Source: Rikenella sp031551865
GTDB taxonomy: Bacteria; Bacteroidota; Bacteroidia; Bacteroidales; Rikenellaceae
Direction of reading: 5' to 3'
Length of the DNA: 64,000 nt
Assembly: GCA_031551865.1 (NCBI GenBank)
Contig: JAVBMY010000012.1
Location: forward strand, 13,801 to 77,800
Part shown: piece after piece, positions 58,407 to 64,000 of the stretch
How the letters are laid out: each line of letters begins with the position of its first letter
Numbering within the stretch: the first letter of the stretch is position 1
Translations under genes and position numbers: made by a program
The notes under the pieces: model-generated
Seen by the model: the letters and a program-made list of their open reading frames with translations, nothing else
Databases searched by the model: none
Told to the model about the DNA's origin: nothing

Positions 58407-61133
58407 ATGGCAAAAGCAGTCGACATTACCAAAGTACAGGCCGAAGAAGGGCAAAAATACGTCCTGACGCCCCTGATGAAACAATACTACGGCATCAAGG
58501 CTCAGCACCCCGACGCCATCCTGCTTTTCCGGGCCGGCGACTTCTACGAAACCTTCGGCGAAGACGCCATCGTGGCCAGCAAAATCCTCGGCATCACCCT
58601 TACCAAACGGGCCAACGGCGCCGCGTCGAGCGTCGAACTGGCCGGATTCCCCCACCACGCCATCGACGTCTACCTTCCGAAACTCGTGCGGGCCGGGCAG
58701 CGGGTGGCCGTGTGCGAACAACTCGAAGACCCCAAGACCGCCAAAGGCATCGTCAAGCGCGGCGTCACAGAGCTCGTCACCCCCGGCATCACCTTCCACG
58801 ACAACATCCTCGACCACCGCGAGAACACCTACCTGGCCGCCGTGAGCATCGACCCATCGCCCAAAGGCAGCTACGGCGCGGCCTTCATCGACATCTCGAC
58901 CGGCGAGTTCTTCGCCGCCGAGGGCGACAGCGGCTACATCGACAAGCTGCTCTCCAACTTCGCACCCAAAGAGGTGATCTACCAGAAGGGGCTCGAAAAA
59001 ACCTTCCTCGAAATCTTCGGGAGCGGCAATACCGAGCGCTACTACACCTACCGCCTCGACGAGTGGGCCTGGGGCACCGACACCGCCCGCGAGAAACTAC
59101 TCAAGCAATTCGAGGTAAAATCGCTCAAAGGTTTCGGCATCGACCAGATGCCGCAGGCCATCAGCGCCGCCGGGGCCATCCTCTACTACCTCGAATACAC
59201 CGAACACCGTGAACTGGGGCACGTGCGCGGCATTTCGCGGCTCGACAGCGAGCGCTACGTCTGGATCGACCGCTTCACCACCCGCAACCTTGAACTGTTC
59301 CACCCGTTGAGCGAAGGCGGATCGTCGCTCGTCGAGATCCTCGACAGCACCCGCAGCCCCATGGGTGCCCGCCTGCTGCGCCGCTGGATCGCCCTCCCGC
59401 TGCGCGACCGGGTGCAGATCGAAGCCCGACACAGCGTCGTCGAACACCTGTTGAAACACCCCGCCGACCACGAAGCCTTGTCCGAGAAGATCGCCGAGGT
59501 GGGTGACATCGAACGCATCGCCTCGAAAATTGCCGTTGGGCGCGTCAATCCCCGCGAACTGGTGCAGTTGGGCCGTGCACTGGCCCACGTCGAGGATATC
59601 CGCCGCCAGTGCGCCGCCAGCTCCAACGAAGAGTTGCGTGCAACGGCGGCTGAGGCCATCAACGACTGCCCGGACGCCCGCGCCCTCGTAGAACAGGCTC
59701 TGCTGCCCGAACCCGCTTTACAACCCGGCCGCGGCCCCGTAATCGCCGATGGAGTCGACGACCAGCTCGACCAGCTGCGCCGCATCTCGGGCGGCGGGAA
59801 ATCCTACCTCGCCGAGCTCCAGCAGCGCGAGAGCGAGGCCACCGGCATCCCGCTCAAGATCAGTTTCAACAACGTGTTCGGCTACTTCATCGAAGTGCGC
59901 AACACCCACCGCGACCGCGTGCCCGGCGAATGGATCCGCAAGCAGACTCTTGTCAACGCCGAGCGCTACATCACCCAGGAGCTCAAGGAATACGAAGAGA
60001 AGATCCTCGGCGCCGAAGAGAAGATCGCCGCCATCGAGGCCCGGATCTTCGGCGAACTCGTGGGCACCCTGCAGACCCACGTCGCCGCCCTGCAGCACAC
60101 CGCCGGAGCCATCGCCCGGCTCGACTGCCTCTGTTCGTTCGCCCGCAGCGCCCGCGAATACCACTATTGCCGCCCGGCGATCGACGAAGGCGAGGTGCTC
60201 GACATCAAAGACGGCCGCCACCCCGTGATCGAACGGCGTCTGCCCATCGGCGAGCCCTACGTGCCCAACGACCTGCTTCTAGACCCCGCCGGACAGCAAA
60301 TCATCATCATCACCGGGCCCAACATGGCCGGTAAGTCGGCGTTGCTGCGCCAGACCGCGCTGATCGTGCTGATGGCACAGACCGGGTCGTTCGTGCCCGC
60401 CACCTCGGCCCGCGTGGGGTTGACCGACCGCATCTTCACGCGCGTAGGCGCCTCGGACAACATTTCGCAGGGCGAATCGACCTTCATGGTCGAGATGCTC
60501 GAATCGGCCAATATTCTCAACAATATCTCGCCCCGCAGCCTGGTGCTGCTCGACGAGATCGGCCGCGGCACCAGCACCTACGACGGCATCTCGATCGCCT
60601 GGGCCATGGTCGAATACCTGCACCAGCACCCCACGGCCCACCCCAAAACGCTCTTTGCCACCCACTACCACGAACTCAACGAAATGGCCGGCCAGTTCCC
60701 TCGCATCCGCAACTATAATGTATCGGTGCGCGAGGTCGACAAACGCGTGATCTTCCTGCGCAAACTGGTCGCGGGCGGCACCGCCCACTCGTTCGGTATC
60801 CACGTGGCCAAGATGGCCGGCATGCCGCCCGCCGTGGTCGACCGCGCCGAAGGCGTGTTGCACGATCTCGAAGCGCGCCGCGGAAGCCATGACGGAACCG
60901 AAGGCCCTGCCTCGAAGGGAGCCGGGAAAGGCAGAGGGGCGAAACCCGTCCCCGGCCCGGAGGGCTCCGCAACGCCGCACAGAGAGAGCGCCATGCAACT
61001 GAGCTTTTTCCAACTTGACGACCCGGTATTGAAAAGCATCCGCGACCGCATCAAGAAACTCGAAATCAACACGCTGACCCCCATCGAGGCCCTCAACGAG
61101 CTGAACGAGATCAAAAAACTGAGCGGCCTGTAA
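58407..61133 (+). CDS. mutS: DNA mismatch repair protein MutS
   Basis: A 908-aa mismatch-recognition ATPase. Domain I has the mismatch-stacking motif FYE (46-48, in RAGDFYETFGED). Connector, core and clamp domains follow, the clamp with NNVFGYFIEVRNTHRDRVP. The ATPase domain has Walker A GPNMAGKS (637-644), the ABC-type signature region FMVEMLESANIL, Walker B SLVLLDEIGRGTSTYDG and the His loop ATHYHEL. The C-terminal ~100 residues include an Arg/Gly/Ser-rich stretch and a helix-turn-helix-like end. It is slightly longer than E. coli MutS (853 aa). Confidence 0.97.
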   Translation: MAKAVDITKVQAEEGQKYVLTPLMKQYYGIKAQHPDAILLFRAGDFYETFGEDAIVASKILGITLTKRANGAASSVELAGFPHHAIDVYLPKLVRAGQRVAVCEQLEDPKTAKGIVKRGVTELVTPGITFHDNILDHRENTYLAAVSIDPSPKGSYGAAFIDISTGEFFAAEGDSGYIDKLLSNFAPKEVIYQKGLEKTFLEIFGSGNTERYYTYRLDEWAWGTDTAREKLLKQFEVKSLKGFGIDQMPQAISAAGAILYYLEYTEHRELGHVRGISRLDSERYVWIDRFTTRNLELFHPLSEGGSSLVEILDSTRSPMGARLLRRWIALPLRDRVQIEARHSVVEHLLKHPADHEALSEKIAEVGDIERIASKIAVGRVNPRELVQLGRALAHVEDIRRQCAASSNEELRATAAEAINDCPDARALVEQALLPEPALQPGRGPVIADGVDDQLDQLRRISGGGKSYLAELQQRESEATGIPLKISFNNVFGYFIEVRNTHRDRVPGEWIRKQTLVNAERYITQELKEYEEKILGAEEKIAAIEARIFGELVGTLQTHVAALQHTAGAIARLDCLCSFARSAREYHYCRPAIDEGEVLDIKDGRHPVIERRLPIGEPYVPNDLLLDPAGQQIIIITGPNMAGKSALLRQTALIVLMAQTGSFVPATSARVGLTDRIFTRVGASDNISQGESTFMVEMLESANILNNISPRSLVLLDEIGRGTSTYDGISIAWAMVEYLHQHPTAHPKTLFATHYHELNEMAGQFPRIRNYNVSVREVDKRVIFLRKLVAGGTAHSFGIHVAKMAGMPPAVVDRAEGVLHDLEARRGSHDGTEGPASKGAGKGRGAKPVPGPEGSATPHRESAMQLSFFQLDDPVLKSIRDRIKKLEINTLTPIEALNELNEIKKLSGL

Positions 61134-61266
61134 CCCGGCTTGTCCCGCCCCGCACAACCGGGCCCGGAACCGCGGCAAAAGACAGGACGAATGCAGAAAC
61201 GACTATGTGTAAGACGTCCGTTAATAAAACCCTCTGAAAGCCTGCAACCGCCCTTGCAGTCCCGAA

Positions 61267-62250
61267 ATGAGCAAAAAAAACCATCTCACCCGCGCCTGGC
61301 TACGGCTACTGCTGCCGTTCGTCGCCCTGATCCTGGGCACCGGCTGCCGTGAGCGGGACATCTATCCGACTGAGCCTCAGAGCATCGAGGTGCGGGTAAC
61401 CTCCATCGGCATAGATTCGCACTGGGAGCCCTTCGTTCCGGCAGGCGGACGCGGCACGGCCGACTACGACTTCCGCTTCACCATCGACGTATATGCCCAG
61501 GGAGCCACCGCGCGCACCGACCGCCGCGTGGTCACCAGCCCCCAGCCCGGCCAAAGCTCCTATGCCGTCGACCTGCGCTTCGACCTGCCCGCCGGCCAGT
61601 ATACTTTCGTGATCTGGGCCGACTACGTAACCCGGGGCACCACCACCGACCTTTATTACACCACCGACGACCTCACCCGGGTCCGCCCCATCGGCACCTA
61701 TACCGGCAGCAACGACTGGCGCGACGCCTTCTCGCTCAGCCAGGCCCTCGATCTGAGCAGCGTGTCCGGCAGCGTCCAGCAGAGTTTCACCCTCGCCCGG
61801 CCCTTCGCCCGCTACGAAATCGTAGCCAACGACCTCGAACAATACATCGCCAAAACCGGAATGCCCTTCGACCGCCTCCCCGACATCCGCACCGAAGTCG
61901 GCTACCAGGGGTACTTCCCCTACGGCTACAACGCCCTTGAGGCGCGCCCCAACGACGCCGCCGCCGGAGTCCGTTACACCTCGCAGGCCGGCTACCTGTC
62001 GGACACCGAAGCCCTGCTGGCCTTCGACTACGTCTGGGTGAACGGCGGCAGTTCGTCGGTCAAGATCGACCTTGTGGTGCGCGACCACGACGACGCCGGG
62101 GTCCATGTATTCCGGGGCATCACCATTCCCTATGCGCGCGGCAGGAAGACCGTCGTCGAGGGTAAGTTCCTGACGACCGGATCGGGGTCGGGCGGCATCA
62201 ATGTCAACCCCGGATACGAAGGCGAGATCAACGTCGTCCTGAACAACTAA
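61267..62250 (+). CDS. fimbrillin-like lipoprotein (DUF6562-type), copy 1
   Basis: A 327-aa exported protein. The signal peptide ends in TGC (Cys27), a plausible though non-classical lipobox. The mature part is beta-rich: SYAVDLRFDLPAGQYTFVIW, ADYVTRGTTTDLYYTTDDL, an NDWRDAFSLSQAL block, and QQSFTLARPFARYEIVANDL. The end GGINVNPGYEGEINVVL is shared with the next gene. This layout is that of DUF6562/fimbrillin-like surface lipoproteins of Bacteroidetes, thought to be pilus subunits or tips. No minor fimbrial genes are visible. Family naming is from memory. Confidence 0.75.
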   Translation: MSKKNHLTRAWLRLLLPFVALILGTGCRERDIYPTEPQSIEVRVTSIGIDSHWEPFVPAGGRGTADYDFRFTIDVYAQGATARTDRRVVTSPQPGQSSYAVDLRFDLPAGQYTFVIWADYVTRGTTTDLYYTTDDLTRVRPIGTYTGSNDWRDAFSLSQALDLSSVSGSVQQSFTLARPFARYEIVANDLEQYIAKTGMPFDRLPDIRTEVGYQGYFPYGYNALEARPNDAAAGVRYTSQAGYLSDTEALLAFDYVWVNGGSSSVKIDLVVRDHDDAGVHVFRGITIPYARGRKTVVEGKFLTTGSGSGGINVNPGYEGEINVVLNN

Positions 62251-62775
62251 CGCGGCCGTATGTATGGCGGAAGATGCGTGACCTTATTGCCTGCGGCCTC
62301 CCCGGGTTGGCCTCCTGCCACAATCAGGGGTACAACGACGGGCAAAACCCGGCCTCGAAGTCTTGGCTCTTCGCCAACCGTGGCACGGGAGTTGCATTGG
62401 AAAACAGCGGGCACCCACCAGGTAACTACTTGAGAAACAGCATAGAAAATTACAGCTGACCTGAATAATAATATGTTTATCCGCAATAATGCCCCTTCTG
62501 CCCGCCGTCGGCGGAGAGCGTAAACGAGCCGCGGGCGAGTGTACAGCCCTCCGCGTGGGGCGGCGGCGGACTGTCGGGATCGCTTACGCGACCCGGGTAC
62601 ACGCAAAAGAACCTCACAAACAAAGGCTAAAACGCAGGGGGTATGATTGCGGATAAGCATAAATAATAACCCTGATAAAATTCCACGCGAAAACCCTGAA
62701 AAAAGAGACCTTGCAAAAACCCTACAACAGAAAACAAATCACAATCATAAACTAACAACACCCAAGACCTGATCC
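62251..62775. other. intergenic region carrying MITE-like element copy 2
   Basis: The 525-bp gap holds the element at 62476-62658. The flanks are AT-rich (GAATAATAATATG before; CATAAATAATAACC after). The last 100 bp before the next gene are A-rich (AAAACAAATCACAATC) and may contain its promoter, but no clear TAnnTTTG box is seen. Confidence 0.5.
62476..62658 (-). repeat. MITE-like element, copy 2 (inverted relative to copy 1)
   Basis: 183 bp with ends TTTATCCGCAATAATGCCCC and ATGATTGCGGATAAGC, which are imperfect inverted repeats. Read on the minus strand, its core TACCCGGGTCGCG...GCGATCCCG...CAGTCCGCCGCCGCCCCA and GGGCTGTA match positions 597-655 of copy 1 closely. Between the cores and one end the sequences differ, so the copies are not recent duplicates. 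Confidence 0.7.
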
Positions 62776-63753
62776 ATGAAAAAACTATCTTTTGCCATCC
62801 TGTCGGCCGTTGTGGCGCTGACCGCCTGCAGCAAGCAGGAAGACCCCGTGAACGGCGGTTTCGTCGAAGCCACCATCGTGGCCAGCGTACCCGCTCCGGA
62901 CATCCGGTTCAGATCATCGAACGATGCCGATTATCCGGGCTACGTTATGCGCTACATCGTGGAGTTGTACGACAACACGACCCTCTACAAACGCTTCACC
63001 CAATTCGACAGCGACAATAGCGATGCGGGCAACGTATTCAACATCCGCATCCCCGCGGCCGATGCCGCCAAGTCCTATACTGTGGTGGTTTGGGCCGACT
63101 ACGTACCCGAAGGCAACACCAGCTCCGACACCCAGGACGGTTACTACGACACCCAGGCAGGCCTGACCGCCATCGTGCTCGCCGACCCCACGGAGATCAG
63201 CGCCGACACGACCACCCGCGACGCATTCTACGGCGTCGGGACCGAGGAACTCGACATCATGAACGCCACTACCCCTGTCACCTCTGTGGCCGTGACTTGC
63301 AAGCGCCCCTTCGCCCAGATCAACATCACAACCACCGACATCGCCTATCTCGCAGCCAGCGAACAGCCCAAGAGCGTTTCGATTGCCTACAGTATCCCCA
63401 CCGGATTCAATGCACTTACCGGCATACCTACCGCCCCTGTGGCCGTAGCCTTCGCCGCAGATGCCGACGCCCCCGTCGGTACCGCCCCCAACATCAGCGT
63501 CCACTTGTCGAGCAACTTCGTATTCGCAAGCTCCACGCAAGTCGCGCTGGCCGATTTCACCATGACCTTCTACGACGACACCGCCGAAAATCAAGCCACT
63601 GCCGATCCGCTGACCACCTACGAATTCACCAACATCCCCTTTCAGCAGAACTACCGCACCAACGTCAGCGGTAACCTGATGACCATGGGCGGTGCGGTGA
63701 CCGTCACGGCGAATCCCGGCTACGAAACTCCCGACATCGACGAAACCCTCTAA
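62776..63753 (+). CDS. fimbrillin-like lipoprotein (DUF6562-type), copy 2
   Basis: A 325-aa exported lipoprotein with lipobox LTAC (Cys18) followed by SKQEDP. The mature part follows the plan of the previous gene: FNIRIPAADAAKSYTVVVWA, DYVPEGNTSSDTQDGYYDT, TTRDAFYGVGTEEL, CKRPFAQINITTTD, and the closing VTVTANPGYE. Identity between the two looks low outside these blocks, so they are old paralogues. Probably an outer-surface fimbria-like component. It ends about 30 bp before the homopolymer region. Confidence 0.75.
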   Translation: MKKLSFAILSAVVALTACSKQEDPVNGGFVEATIVASVPAPDIRFRSSNDADYPGYVMRYIVELYDNTTLYKRFTQFDSDNSDAGNVFNIRIPAADAAKSYTVVVWADYVPEGNTSSDTQDGYYDTQAGLTAIVLADPTEISADTTTRDAFYGVGTEELDIMNATTPVTSVAVTCKRPFAQINITTTDIAYLAASEQPKSVSIAYSIPTGFNALTGIPTAPVAVAFAADADAPVGTAPNISVHLSSNFVFASSTQVALADFTMTFYDDTAENQATADPLTTYEFTNIPFQQNYRTNVSGNLMTMGGAVTVTANPGYETPDIDETL

Positions 63754-63784
63754 CCGGACGCAGATTCGTTCCGCGACTGACCCG

Positions 63785-64000
63785 GAGCCGGGGGGGGGGG
63801 GGGGGGGGAGGGCCCCCCGCCCCGGGTGTGTGTTAGGCGCGGCCCCCCACGGCACCACAACCCCCAGAGAAGAGGGTGGCGGTGGGGGGGAAGGACCCCC
63901 CGCGCCGGGGTTGCGGACGGGCGGGCACCCCCGCCCCCCCCCCGGCCCCCGGAGTGTGGGGGGGGGGTGGGAAGCCCCGGCCACACGGGGGGGGGAGGCC
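63785..64000. other. low-complexity G/C homopolymer tract, probable assembly or sequencing artefact
   Basis: From about 63789 the sequence becomes runs of G and C (one G run of about 20, several of 7-11) broken by short irregular pieces. Nothing comparable occurs elsewhere in the window. Poly-G runs of this sort are typical of two-colour Illumina read ends. No reading frame here is credible. Confidence 0.75.

Overview
The window looks like a chromosomal contig from a high-GC member of the Bacteroidales, most probably an Alistipes-like Rikenellaceae. Four observations support this: many genes are preceded by the Bacteroidetes -7 promoter box TAnnTTTG; there are no Shine-Dalgarno sequences; coding GC is high; and family content is typical of the group (glycine-lipid acyltransferases, purH next to mreB, OadG fused to a lamin-tail domain, DUF1573 and DUF6562-like proteins). 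I see no tRNA, rRNA, CRISPR array, transposase or integrase.

Layout. 1-2.6 kb: divergent glycine-lipid acyltransferases and a secreted esterase. 2.9-31 kb: a scrambled division and cell-wall (dcw) cluster. The order is rsmH, ftsL, a radical SAM gene, a TPR gene, an MFS gene, then ftsW, murC, murG, ftsQ, ftsA, ftsZ, then an exonuclease, a thioredoxin-like gene and aspA, then murD and mraY, with murE and ftsI on the opposite strand. 31-37 kb (minus strand): pyrF, prfA, apbE, manC, and a collagen-like phage-tail-type gene with a small partner. 37.3-42.8 kb: a Na+-pumping methylmalonyl-CoA decarboxylase operon with its epimerase, and a DUF1573 gene. 42.9-48.1 kb: transglutaminase, M20 deacylase, zinc/cation efflux and gpsA. 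48.4-57 kb (minus strand): the rod-shape block purH-mreB-mreC-mreD-mrdA-rodA. 57.2-61.1 kb: mqnC and mutS. 61.3-63.8 kb: two related fimbrillin-like lipoproteins. The last ~220 bases are G/C homopolymer that looks like assembly noise.

How the genes fit together. MurC/D/E, MraY and MurG make lipid II. FtsW with FtsI and RodA with PBP2 polymerise and crosslink it at the septum and side wall under FtsZ/FtsA/FtsQ/FtsL and MreB/C/D. The decarboxylase operon ends the succinate-to-propionate route and stores its energy as a sodium gradient.

The most unusual content is between the genes. Almost every dcw gene is separated from the next by 150-450 bp of mosaic, hairpin-rich repeats. They share fixed linkers, and some stems differ in sequence between copies but remain paired. 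A second short repeat appears inserted in the loops of two of these hairpins, with uninterrupted copies also present. There is also a ~185-bp MITE-like element with terminal inverted repeats in two inverted copies, and several long perfect foldbacks. These repeats are the best candidate here for an undescribed system.
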